Source of the DNA: Balneolaceae bacterium UBA1514
GTDB taxonomy: Bacteria > Bacteroidota > Rhodothermia > Balneolales > Balneolaceae
Assembly (NCBI GenBank): GCA_002323515.1
Contig: DCQQ01000034.1
Location: 1-23,038 of the forward strand
Direction: 5' to 3'
DNA: 23,038 bases
Shown here one piece after another: positions 14,694-23,038 of this stretch (the first letter of the stretch is position 1; the number at the start of each line of letters is the position of its first letter). A program made the translations under genes and the position numbers. Below the pieces are notes generated by a model, which had not been told where the DNA came from, did no database searches, and saw only the letters and a program-made list of their open reading frames with translations.

Positions 14694-17066
14694 ATGATGG
14701 CCTCAATAAATAAACATGTGTCAATTACTAAGAGACGCATAAAATCTAACACAATAAAATGTGATAAATGCGGGACAAAAGAAAAGTGTGTTAGTCTAAA
14801 GTGTATTTTGATGTTTATATTTTCTTCATTTCTAAATCCACAATATTCATTTTCATACGTAACAGATTCCCCTTTAAAAGAAATAAGTAACATATACAAA
14901 GTTAGAGGTAAAATAATAGATAGTGAAACGTTAAAACCCATCCCCTTTGTAGCTTTACATATTGACAAAATTAATCGTTATACAATAACCGATGCTAATG
15001 GTGAATTTATATTTAATAATCTACCAAAAGGTGAGTATGAAATTGATATCAGTAGATTGGGATATAAAGAGAGAAGTATTAATATAGTTCTGAAAGAAAA
15101 ACCTAATCTGATTCTAACAATAAAATTATCCTTAATTATCTTTTCAACAGACTCTTTAGTCGTTTCAGCTGATAATTATAATTCTACAACTCATTTAACA
15201 GGTAAAAGTTATAAGTTATACGGTGATGAAATTAGAAGGAATTTTGGAATCACTCTCAGCGAAACCATTTCAAGAATTCCAGGTGTTGAAATGCGTTCAA
15301 ATGGAGTCTCCACAACAAGACCAGTAATTAGAGGCCTCGACGGCTACAGGGTTCAATTACGGTTAGATGGAAATATTATGCAAGATGTTTCTGCAACTTA
15401 CTCTGATCATGCTGTAACAATGAATTCAGATAATGCCATTGAAATTGATATCGTTAAAGGACCAGAAGCTTTACAATATGGCAGTAATATGGTGGGCGGT
15501 ATAGTTAATGTGATCAAAAATATAATACCCAACTCAATGCCCAACAAATTAAATGGAGTAATCTCAATGTCGGGTGATTTAGCAGCTCCAGGTGGGGGTT
15601 TAGGCATTCAAACTAATATCCCCATTGAATCTCAGTCATTGTCTGTTGGTTTAGATTTAAACGGAAGATATCATTTGGATCAAATTACCCCTATTGGAAC
15701 TATAAAAAATACGTATAATCAAAATACTGACAACACTATTGGGCTAACTAAATTCACTAAATGGGGATATATAGGTGGCTCTTTTAACTCTTATCTTTCT
15801 AATTATGGTGTCGCACCAAATGACAAAGGGCATCTAGATGGTGTTGATATTGAATTGGAAAAATATAGTTTCAACGTTAGATCAGAGATTTATCCAAAAG
15901 TTGATAAAATTTCGAGATTCAAAATCGACTATAATTATGCTAACTACTTTCATTTAGAATTAGAAAGTCAAGTTCCAAGAATAATTGGGATGGAATTTGG
16001 ACAAACAAATCATTCTTTTAATTTTACAGGTAGTAATAATGCTTTAGGTTTTTTTGACGAAGGAATTTTTGGATTAGACTATACCTATACTGATTACTTG
16101 GTTAATGGTGCAGGTACACCACACTCGGAGTCATATGATATAGGGGCCTTTTTGGTACAAGAGATTGATTTTAATAAATTTAATTTAAAGATAGGATCGA
16201 GATTCGATTACGCAAATAGGAATCCAAAAGTTCGTAAAATAAGTGACTTAATTGGTAAACTGGAATCAAAAAATTATTACGCTTTAAGTGGCTCAATTAG
16301 TAGCACCATAATGTTATCAAAACAACAATCTGTCAGTTTTTCGTCTGCCAGAACATTTAGACCACCTAGTTTGGATGAACTTTTTTCTGAAGGCCCTCAT
16401 CTCGCTTCTTACTCTTTTGATATTGGAAATACAAGCTTAAAGGCAGAAAGAGCATGGACTTCAGAAATCAATTACGAATTCATGAGTTCTAGAATTATGG
16501 TTTTTGCTTCGCTATTTAGAAATTATTTTGACAGCTACAACTTTTTTATGAATACAAATCAAACCTCAAATCGTTACCCTGATTTGTATTATTACCAAGT
16601 TAAGGGTGTGGAAGCTGAGATGATGGGATTTGAAGGTGAATTATATTTTAGCATAACAAATAAACAATCTATTAAGTCCTCATTTAGCTTTATTAAATCT
16701 GACTTTAGAGAAGATGAGAATTCCAGTTTTAAGCCAATTCCATTTACGCCGCCCCTTAAAATATCCACCGAATATATTTTCAACTTCACAAATGGTAATA
16801 CTGGGGTCATCTACACATTTAGTGACAAGCAAGATAGAGTTGGGGAATTTGAAACAACTACCGAAAGTTACAACAAACTTGATTTTTATTTACAATACAA
16901 CATCATGAATAAAAATAATTTATTAAAAGCTTCATCCTTCAGTACACTTTCATTAAGCGTTCAGAATATTTTCGACACCAAGTACTATAATCATCTATCC
17001 AGAATTAAAGATCTTATGCCTGAAATGGGTAGAAGATTTATGATTTCTTACAAAATATATTATTAG
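14694..17066 (+). CDS. TonB-dependent receptor, ZnuD-like (putative zinc/transition-metal receptor)
   Basis: Outer-membrane receptor of 790 residues. Order: an unusually long n-region (1-37) with C23, C26, C32 and C37; a hydrophobic signal core (about 38-52); a carboxypeptidase-D regulatory-like domain (about 68-145, with TDANGEFIFNNLPKGEYEI); a TonB box-like DSLVVSA (153-159); the plug (about 175-290); and a 22-strand-type barrel ending in MGRRFMISYKIYY. In the plug, SDHA at 237-240 and VKGPEALQYGSNMVGGIVNV (254-273) match the pattern of ZnuD-type zinc receptors (S-x-DHA then VRGP..LLYGS..IGG). The substrate as zinc is therefore inferred. Codon use is more AT-rich than in neighbouring blocks. 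The gene is preceded by a His-rich lipoprotein, and its TAG stop overlaps the GTG start of the next gene. Confidence 0.88.
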   Translation: MMASINKHVSITKRRIKSNTIKCDKCGTKEKCVSLKCILMFIFSSFLNPQYSFSYVTDSPLKEISNIYKVRGKIIDSETLKPIPFVALHIDKINRYTITDANGEFIFNNLPKGEYEIDISRLGYKERSINIVLKEKPNLILTIKLSLIIFSTDSLVVSADNYNSTTHLTGKSYKLYGDEIRRNFGITLSETISRIPGVEMRSNGVSTTRPVIRGLDGYRVQLRLDGNIMQDVSATYSDHAVTMNSDNAIEIDIVKGPEALQYGSNMVGGIVNVIKNIIPNSMPNKLNGVISMSGDLAAPGGGLGIQTNIPIESQSLSVGLDLNGRYHLDQITPIGTIKNTYNQNTDNTIGLTKFTKWGYIGGSFNSYLSNYGVAPNDKGHLDGVDIELEKYSFNVRSEIYPKVDKISRFKIDYNYANYFHLELESQVPRIIGMEFGQTNHSFNFTGSNNALGFFDEGIFGLDYTYTDYLVNGAGTPHSESYDIGAFLVQEIDFNKFNLKIGSRFDYANRNPKVRKISDLIGKLESKNYYALSGSISSTIMLSKQQSVSFSSARTFRPPSLDELFSEGPHLASYSFDIGNTSLKAERAWTSEINYEFMSSRIMVFASLFRNYFDSYNFFMNTNQTSNRYPDLYYYQVKGVEAEMMGFEGELYFSITNKQSIKSSFSFIKSDFREDENSSFKPIPFTPPLKISTEYIFNFTNGNTGVIYTFSDKQDRVGEFETTTESYNKLDFYLQYNIMNKNNLLKASSFSTLSLSVQNIFDTKYYNHLSRIKDLMPEMGRRFMISYKIYY

Positions 17067-17524
17067 TGATTTACCAATCATACCTAGAAACTCCAATTGG
17101 TTTTATGAGGTTACTGTCAAACGGACAACAATTATATAATTTAAGTTTCCAAGAGACAGATGGGCCAGAGGATCCTGATCAGATCACGGAATGGACCAAA
17201 ACACAATTAAAAGAATATTATCATGGTACTAGGACTTCGTTCAATATTCCATTACTGCTAGATGGTTCTGAATTTGAATCTAATGTATGGAGTGCGTTAC
17301 AAGAAATTCCTTATAGCACAACTACCTCCTATAAGTTAATTGCACAGCAGATTGACCATCCGAAAGCAATGCAGGCAGTTGGTAGCGCTAACGCAAGAAA
17401 TCCTATAGCCGTTATCGTACCATGCCACCGGGTCATTGGGCATGATGGAGATTTGAAAGGATATGCAGGTGGTATAGAACGAAAAAAGTGGTTATTAATG
17501 CATGAAAATTCGTTACTAACCTAA
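17066..17524 (+). CDS. ogt: Methylated-DNA--[protein]-cysteine S-methyltransferase
   Basis: Suicide DNA-repair protein of 152 residues that takes the alkyl group from O6-alkylguanine (and O4-alkylthymine) onto its own cysteine. The active-site motif VPCHRVIG is at 118-125 with acceptor C120. ANARNP (109-114) provides the conserved Asn before it, and Y89 sits in the SYKLIA helix-turn-helix region. The position usually holding the DNA-intercalating arginine before AVG is Gln (Q103). The start is GTG 17066, overlapping the receptor's TAG by one base (TAGTG). The product then begins MIYQSYLETPIG, the expected family N-terminus, so the overlap is real and implies translational coupling. There is no Ada regulatory domain. 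Why it is coupled to a TonB receptor is unclear. Confidence 0.93.
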   Translation: MIYQSYLETPIGFMRLLSNGQQLYNLSFQETDGPEDPDQITEWTKTQLKEYYHGTRTSFNIPLLLDGSEFESNVWSALQEIPYSTTTSYKLIAQQIDHPKAMQAVGSANARNPIAVIVPCHRVIGHDGDLKGYAGGIERKKWLLMHENSLLT

Positions 17525-17610
17525 CTATTTTAAGCCATTTCACGCGATTATTAGTTAATTTCAGATAAACAATACTATACTACTCAAGAAATTTAAAACT
17601 AAGCAAAGAT

Positions 17611-18126
17611 ATGCGTAAATGGCATTCTAGAAGGGATACTAGAAAAATTCACCGTTGGGGAGCTTTTTTGGTATCCTTACCATTTTTGATTGTTATTGTA
17701 ACAGGCTTATTACTGCAAGTAAAAAAAGAAGTTGAATGGATACAGCCAAGCACTGAAGAGGTGACTATTGATAGTCTTTCACTTAGCTTTAATGAAATAT
17801 TACAAATTAGTAAGGGTGTAGAAGAGGCTGAAATAACTGATTGGTCCCACATAAACCGTCTAGATGTACGCCCAGTTAACGGAGTGGTTAAAGTCCGATC
17901 AACAAATCAATGGGAAATCCAAATTGACTTAGAAAGAGGCACAGTATTAAAAACAGCCTATAGAAGATCGGACATTATTGAACAGCTTCATGATGGTTCT
18001 TGGTTTCATAATGCTGCTAAATTATGGTTATTCTTTCCTGTAGGAATCATTGTCTTAATCCTTTGGCTTAGTGGAATGTACTTATTTTTTATTCCCATCT
18101 TAGCCAAAAGATCTCATAAAAGCTGA
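17611..18126 (+). CDS. Small PepSY-associated transmembrane protein
   Basis: Membrane protein of 171 residues with two transmembrane helices (about 16-36 and 136-161) around a periplasmic PepSY-like domain (about 50-125; TVLKTAYRRSDIIEQLHDGS at its end). The pattern RKIHRWGAF before helix 1 and LHDGSWF before helix 2, followed by LWLSGMYLFFIP, is typical of minimal PepSY_TM proteins. Conserved H14 and H127 near the membrane faces could bind a cofactor. Such proteins are often found beside TonB receptors for siderophores or metals and are suspected to act in ferric or cupric reduction. This fits the upstream cassette but is unproven. It lies 86 bases after ogt and ends 9 bases from the convergent peptidase gene. 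Confidence 0.82.
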   Translation: MRKWHSRRDTRKIHRWGAFLVSLPFLIVIVTGLLLQVKKEVEWIQPSTEEVTIDSLSLSFNEILQISKGVEEAEITDWSHINRLDVRPVNGVVKVRSTNQWEIQIDLERGTVLKTAYRRSDIIEQLHDGSWFHNAAKLWLFFPVGIIVLILWLSGMYLFFIPILAKRSHKS

Positions 18127-18135
18127 GTAGTTTGT

Positions 18136-20778
18136 TTAGTGAGCGGGTAGCTGGAAAACCGCATTCTGTATCATTCTTGATGGTCCTATCCAAAACATAC
18201 GGTATTGGGTATTTTCTAAAAGCAGTACCACTTTACCCTGTCCCATATTTTGCACCGCAGCAAAAGAATTTGAGGCTGCCTTCACCTTATTCTCTGGGGA
18301 TGCATAACCTGAGGCCAATAGGTCATCGGGGTTTGAGGCATATCTGCCAACCGCCAAAAGATTCGGATTGAGCTCAAACACATCGGTAGAAAACTTGAGA
18401 GTGAATAACTGCTTTTTCATGCCAAATCCTAATGGATGAGTGTTATCGATGTGCGATTTAAATGCTGCACCAGGAATTCTTTGAAGACCCGATTTTTTAG
18501 CCCGATCAGCATAGGCGGTATATCCTTCATCGGTTTGTTCTTCATCGTTGTTTTCGGGATCATACAACGCAATATTGGTGAATCCGCTTCGAGTATTACT
18601 CAACCAAGATGCCATACCCTCAGTACCTACCAGTACCCCTCCAGAACGTACCCAGTCTTTCATTTTATCTTGCACAGATTCAGTGAGCACCTGGTCTATT
18701 CCTCCCCATGCCCCAGGGAATATCATCACATCATAGGCATCTAAATCCATCCCAGTCAATCGATCGGATCGAACCCGGCTAATACCGTATTCCGTCCAAT
18801 AATCCAGTAAATACCAAAGCTGACCTGCGGTATATGAATTAAATGGCTGATCAACAATCAAAGCAACACGTGGAGCATGAAGTGGGTTAGCATCGGATGA
18901 GGCTAAATCAATCCCCATATCCATGCGCCCAGTATTGAATGGCATTATGCTAACCTTATTTTCAATCGCAATTTCTTCCATTATTCTATGCATATCATCG
19001 CCATGACCTAAATTCCTGCCTACCAATACAATTACACTCCCGCGAGAATACGTATTTCCTTCATACCCAAACGACTCAGATGCGGTCCGAACCCTAAACC
19101 CAGCCTCTAACATATCACCCAGGGCGTTAGGAGCATAGCGTTGTGCCCAGTCCATCACATAAGCATAGGATGCTTTATGTGTTAGTTCTCCTTCCAAAGA
19201 GATTTTCTGGTTGATGAGTTTCAGGCTAGAAGGTAGATTTTCACTCCAGTAGGCATCTAAATTGAACGCCATTGGTACCGTCCATGTAGACATGTCGTAC
19301 ATAACCGAGTCTCTAATTTCTAATTGGCGGCGAAAAAGTGTATGAATGAAAACGTGTGCTGGTTGCTCTGTCGGAATTACAAAACTCCCTTCTTCTATGG
19401 TCCTTGTAGCCTCATTAGCATCCCAATAATCAAAGGTATTAGATAATCGTTGATCTTGAGTGGTTTCGTAGACCTTAACCCCATGATCTAACAGTAAGTT
19501 TACAACATCAAAACTGTAAGATTGTTCATCTCTAGAGAGTATGTAAGCTTTGGTATCTCCTTTTTGGTTTTCTGGATTTCGAGCTTCTTTAAAGTACTCA
19601 AGTAATCCCATTCTATTCTCAACGGCCGTTTCAACTACAGCTAATGAATTAATATAATGGTCAAAAACACGTTGCCTTAGGGTTAAAACATATCCATCAT
19701 CAGTATCAACAGCACGACCACCTCTGCTATGCCCTCCTTGTTCAGCTAACATACCAATACCCCCCATCACACTGGGATAGGATGATCCGTAGCCAGGATA
19801 AAAGAAATCAAAGGCTTCACGAGTAAAATAATTTACTTGAGCCTCATCAAAGCGCTTTACTGCACCTCTACCAAATGCATCGGCATAATCCTCATAGCTA
19901 CGAGGTAGTTCATAGTTTCTAGGAGTGGTTCCTGGCATTAAAAAATAGTTATTATCAGCTCCTTGTTCATGAAAATCCATATGCACTTGTGGCATCCATT
20001 CTTGGTAACCCTTTATACGTCCTTGTGACTCTGGATGAATTAACCAAACCCAGTCTCTATTCAAATCAAACCAGTAATGATTGGTTCTACCACCAGGCCA
20101 AATTTCGTCATGCTCTAAATCATTCACATCGGAATTTAAAACATGTGTTTGTGATGATTTATACCAGGTAATATATCGGTCTCGACCATCTGGATTTAAC
20201 ATCGGATCAATAATAACTACTGATTCCTCTCGCCATGTAGCAGTTTGATTATCTTCCGCAGCCACCAATCTATAGGCTGCTTGCATAGCAGACTCACTAC
20301 TGGACGGCTCATTCCCATGCACATTATAACTCATCCAGACGACCACTGGCATTTCTGGGTCTAATTCAATTTCATGACTCGCTAACTGCTTATTCATCTC
20401 CTTAATTTGCGCCAAATTACTCATATTAGTAGCAGAACTTATAGTAGCGTAAATCAAACTCCTTCCTTCATACGTGGAGCCATATTCTTGAACTTGAATT
20501 CGATCTGAGTTAGCTGACAAATACTCGAAGTAATCCACAACCTGATAATGATGGGTATATTCCTGACCTAATTCATACCCTAGAAACTCAGCTGGAGACA
20601 TTAAATCCTTAGCATAGTTGAGTTCATCGTCAAAGGTGAAACGGTTAAAAACATCAGGGTCTGAAACCTTTAAATGTTGAGCCAAAAGGTTGGCTGAAAA
20701 ACTAAATACAAAAAGTGTAAGGATACCTGCATACTGCATTACCCTTTGCTGAAATGAATTCCCGTATTTCATAAACAT
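18136..20778 (-). CDS. Secreted M14-family zinc metallopeptidase with GATase-like C-terminal domain
   Basis: Secreted carboxypeptidase-like enzyme of 880 residues. Signal peptide at about 1-34 (ends LLAQ). The M14 domain (about 75-380) has zinc ligands H154 and E157 in NVHGNEPSSSES and H270 in HMDFHEQG. DLNRDW (238-243) carries the substrate-binding Asn/Arg pair, and E346 in LAEQGG is the likely catalytic glutamate. The C-terminal half contains a class I glutamine-amidotransferase-like fold segment (about 635-730, with YDVMIFPGAWGG and GGVLVGTEG) without an obvious catalytic cysteine. This arrangement is known in large M14 proteins of Bacteroidota and relatives. It probably degrades peptides in the periplasm or outside. 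Two ATGs (20778 and 20772) are possible starts. It lies 82 bases after the DUF5916 gene on the same strand. Confidence 0.92.
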   Translation of the reverse strand: MFMKYGNSFQQRVMQYAGILTLFVFSFSANLLAQHLKVSDPDVFNRFTFDDELNYAKDLMSPAEFLGYELGQEYTHHYQVVDYFEYLSANSDRIQVQEYGSTYEGRSLIYATISSATNMSNLAQIKEMNKQLASHEIELDPEMPVVVWMSYNVHGNEPSSSESAMQAAYRLVAAEDNQTATWREESVVIIDPMLNPDGRDRYITWYKSSQTHVLNSDVNDLEHDEIWPGGRTNHYWFDLNRDWVWLIHPESQGRIKGYQEWMPQVHMDFHEQGADNNYFLMPGTTPRNYELPRSYEDYADAFGRGAVKRFDEAQVNYFTREAFDFFYPGYGSSYPSVMGGIGMLAEQGGHSRGGRAVDTDDGYVLTLRQRVFDHYINSLAVVETAVENRMGLLEYFKEARNPENQKGDTKAYILSRDEQSYSFDVVNLLLDHGVKVYETTQDQRLSNTFDYWDANEATRTIEEGSFVIPTEQPAHVFIHTLFRRQLEIRDSVMYDMSTWTVPMAFNLDAYWSENLPSSLKLINQKISLEGELTHKASYAYVMDWAQRYAPNALGDMLEAGFRVRTASESFGYEGNTYSRGSVIVLVGRNLGHGDDMHRIMEEIAIENKVSIMPFNTGRMDMGIDLASSDANPLHAPRVALIVDQPFNSYTAGQLWYLLDYWTEYGISRVRSDRLTGMDLDAYDVMIFPGAWGGIDQVLTESVQDKMKDWVRSGGVLVGTEGMASWLSNTRSGFTNIALYDPENNDEEQTDEGYTAYADRAKKSGLQRIPGAAFKSHIDNTHPLGFGMKKQLFTLKFSTDVFELNPNLLAVGRYASNPDDLLASGYASPENKVKAASNSFAAVQNMGQGKVVLLLENTQYRMFWIGPSRMIQNAVFQLPAH

Positions 20779-20860
20779 ATAGTTAGATTATTAATTAGAT
20801 AGGATTACTAATAAAGTATGGTCAAAAACATAGTTTTTTGATAGTTGACTCAGATACGAG

Positions 20861-23038
20861 TTAATCAAACAAAAAGGTATGTGTATATTTGATTAAAATA
20901 GAGCGCTGATCGTAATAAGGCAAACTTAAACCATTTTCATATCTATTAGCCCAAGGTTGAGTTCCGTTTTGGTTTACAACGAACCAAAAATCTTGACCTT
21001 CTCTAAAATTATAGCGCAACCGAATATTCGCACCTATTTTTTCAGACACATTACTAGTTTGAATAAAAGCATTGGCCGAAAATTTTCGATTAAGGGCATA
21101 TGATGCTTTAAAAGAACTCTGATGAACCGTAAAGGAAGTGACCTCACGCCCTTCAATAACTGGAAAATCCAGTTCACTTATGCGATAATCCAGTGAAAAA
21201 TCTAGGTGCACATTAACCCTGTATTGTGGCCTTATAGATATTTCTTTGATTTTTCCGTCATAAATTTGTGCAACTGTTGATGAAACTCTACCTCTAAGCT
21301 TATACTGCTCAGGACTACCATAATTTAGCCCCCATTCAATGAATCCGTAATCGTTGACCGGAACATAAATACGAGATAGTAAATTAAAGTCTTCATCACC
21401 AAGTAAATGTTCCTGACGATATACGAATTCAGAGCTTATATCACCTGCAGTCTTAAACTGCATATTCCATTCTAAATTGACATACCTAGATCGTAGATTA
21501 AAACCATCATAACTTTGTATTGAGTAATTTCGTAACTGAATCCGTTGTTGTTTTATCTCACTGTTTTCTGGTGCAATCCACCCATAACCAAGACTAGCAT
21601 AATAATCGGCCGTATTGGTTGTTCTAACAAAACCGATTCCAGGGTTAAAATCTTCTCCTGTGTAATTAATCATAAATCTGTAATACCAACCAATGTTGGA
21701 TCTTTTGTCCACGCTAAATCTACTAGTGATCCCTGAAGTGCCCATTACATTTTGATTAAATCCAGCTTCATTATCAAGAGTCTGGGCAATTTTAAATTGT
21801 ACAAAACTCTCATTTTTGACGTTATAGTCTAAGTCAATACCAAACACTAGATTATGCGCCCCATCAAGCGCAAGCCGGTGAGTATATATACTCCCAATGT
21901 AACTCTTTGGGTTTATGATTTGCTTTTTGAGCCGAATAACTCCAAAATTCTCCGCTTCAAAAGCTTCAAAGGACTGGGTTTGTATATTTAAGATCCCTAC
22001 ATCTAAGTTCCCGATCCTACCTGTAAGTCGAGCACCTCCAATAATAGGGATTGGACTACCGTTTGCTAAGCCAATTCTTCTACTGTAAAAAAGTTTAGTT
22101 CTACCAAAAGAAAAGTCAAATAAACCTGAGCGTTGTTGAAAGAATTGTCTTTTTTCAGGAAAATCAATAGAAAAGCGAGTTAAGTTTAATTGTTGCTCAT
22201 CTGCTTCTACTTGTGCAAAATCTGTATTCGCAGTAAGATCCAAGGTTAGATCGGATGTAACATTGTACTTGATATCAAAACCAAAATCTTGTTTATAAGT
22301 TGCATCCCCAATGTATTGGTCTTCTAAATCACTTAATTGGTAAATGTCTTGATAACCGCTAAGAGAGTATGGCGTAATATACAATGGCTTTGATTCCTCT
22401 AACTGAATAAATTCAATTTCTTGGGTTTGGGAAGGTTTTAAATGGGACATACTCCAATTGGGAGGTATATCTGGGTACACGTGCCGTTCGTTACGCGAGG
22501 CAATCCAACGATACAAAATAATACCCATTCTGGTAACATTACTAGTAACCTGATACCCTAATGATGAAAAAGGAATCCGTATTTCAGCATACCACCCATT
22601 AGCATCTCTTGTGGTTTCTACATCCCAATAGGTGTTCCAACTGCCATTAAATGCATCTACTCCGGCACCAAAATTACCATCATTGCTGATAGCAAAGTCT
22701 ACTCGGACGCCCTCTGGGTTTGTAAAGAAAGTGAGACCATTTTCATTATCATTAAATGAATCAAATACCACACCTATAATATCATCATTCGCCCTGTAGT
22801 CATCTCTTAGAAGGGTATTGGAAATAATTGTAGAAGCGTCTTTTGTCAGATTTTCAGCTGCTATATAAACATATTTATTATCGTAGGTCATATAAATCCT
22901 AGTTTCTTCGGATTTTTCTGATTGGTAGATTGGCTCTAATTGCGTCATTGGAAATGGAGTAATTTGATTCCATATTGGCTCGTCTAACCTACCATCTAAT
23001 TCAATTTCTCCCTCTAAAGATTGTATTGAAATGACTTT
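20861..23038 (-). CDS. DUF5916 / CBM9-like outer-membrane protein (5' end beyond window)
   Basis: Partial gene; the reading frame stays open to the window edge, giving 725 visible residues, and the true start lies upstream. The N-terminal part is a carbohydrate-binding-family-9-like domain: ELDGRLDEPIWNQ near the edge, then YVYIAAENL and GWYAEIRIPFSSLGY. The rest is the DUF5916 barrel-like region. Its hallmark is NTDFAQVEADEQQLNLTRF followed by FPEKRQFF. Many aromatic beta-strand repeats continue to the end at FLFD. It is probably an outer-membrane beta-barrel with a periplasmic or surface binding domain. Function is unknown; such proteins are common near peptidases and polysaccharide-use genes. 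The M14 peptidase gene follows 82 bases downstream and may be co-transcribed. Confidence 0.9.
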   Translation of the reverse strand, partial: KVISIQSLEGEIELDGRLDEPIWNQITPFPMTQLEPIYQSEKSEETRIYMTYDNKYVYIAAENLTKDASTIISNTLLRDDYRANDDIIGVVFDSFNDNENGLTFFTNPEGVRVDFAISNDGNFGAGVDAFNGSWNTYWDVETTRDANGWYAEIRIPFSSLGYQVTSNVTRMGIILYRWIASRNERHVYPDIPPNWSMSHLKPSQTQEIEFIQLEESKPLYITPYSLSGYQDIYQLSDLEDQYIGDATYKQDFGFDIKYNVTSDLTLDLTANTDFAQVEADEQQLNLTRFSIDFPEKRQFFQQRSGLFDFSFGRTKLFYSRRIGLANGSPIPIIGGARLTGRIGNLDVGILNIQTQSFEAFEAENFGVIRLKKQIINPKSYIGSIYTHRLALDGAHNLVFGIDLDYNVKNESFVQFKIAQTLDNEAGFNQNVMGTSGITSRFSVDKRSNIGWYYRFMINYTGEDFNPGIGFVRTTNTADYYASLGYGWIAPENSEIKQQRIQLRNYSIQSYDGFNLRSRYVNLEWNMQFKTAGDISSEFVYRQEHLLGDEDFNLLSRIYVPVNDYGFIEWGLNYGSPEQYKLRGRVSSTVAQIYDGKIKEISIRPQYRVNVHLDFSLDYRISELDFPVIEGREVTSFTVHQSSFKASYALNRKFSANAFIQTSNVSEKIGANIRLRYNFREGQDFWFVVNQNGTQPWANRYENGLSLPYYDQRSILIKYTHTFLFD

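Noticed and set aside
20822..20841. TCAAAAA/TTTTTGA-type hairpin between the DUF5916 and M14 genes as a terminator
   Set aside because: Seven nearly all A/T pairs and no following U-run on the transcribed strand; too weak to call.

Overview
The window looks like a chromosomal segment of an AT-rich, Gram-negative, heterotrophic bacterium of the Bacteroidota/Balneolota type, possibly marine. The evidence is a bacillithiol deacetylase (bshB1), a TonB receptor with a carboxypeptidase-D-like N-terminal domain, a DUF5916/CBM9-type outer-membrane protein, a DUF6588-like secreted protein, a large secreted M14 peptidase, and start codons that mostly lack a strong Shine-Dalgarno sequence. The lineage is an inference from gene content; there is no rRNA or other marker. 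I see no tRNA, rRNA, CRISPR array, insertion sequence or phage genes, and no gene-free stretch longer than about 250 bases.

Layout. (1) Positions 27-2158, plus strand: ribosome-maturation GTPase rsgA, then a secreted DUF6588-like protein. (2) Positions 2160-9427, minus strand: a probable eight-gene envelope operon. In transcription order it holds two MacB/FtsX-type permeases, three small membrane proteins resembling E. coli YqjD/YqjE (DUF883-like anchor and holin-like), a TolC-type outer-membrane factor, a HlyD/MacA-type adaptor and a LolD/MacB-type ATPase. Together these would make a tripartite ABC efflux or envelope-maintenance machine with an embedded membrane-anchored stress module. (3) Positions 9530-12116, plus strand, divergent from it: bshB1, type I asparaginase and a PolB-like 3'-5' exonuclease. 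(4) Positions 12369-13676: an Amt ammonium transporter followed by a clear hairpin terminator. (5) Positions 13758-17524: a compact cassette of a 98-residue Cys/His protein, a His-rich lipoprotein and a TonB receptor with a ZnuD-like SDHA plug motif. A translationally coupled O6-alkylguanine-DNA alkyltransferase follows, and after a further gap a small PepSY-type membrane protein. I read the cassette as a candidate outer-membrane zinc (or other transition metal) acquisition locus. (6) Positions 18136-23038, minus strand: an M14 metallopeptidase and a DUF5916/CBM9 outer-membrane protein cut by the window edge.

The most interesting items are the metal cassette, including a four-cysteine knuckle-like motif ahead of the receptor's signal sequence; a pair of perfect 9-bp direct repeats with LytTR-like spacing upstream of tolC; a near-perfect 18-bp palindrome between the divergent efflux operon and bshB1; and the mixing of YqjD/YqjE-like genes into an ABC efflux operon.
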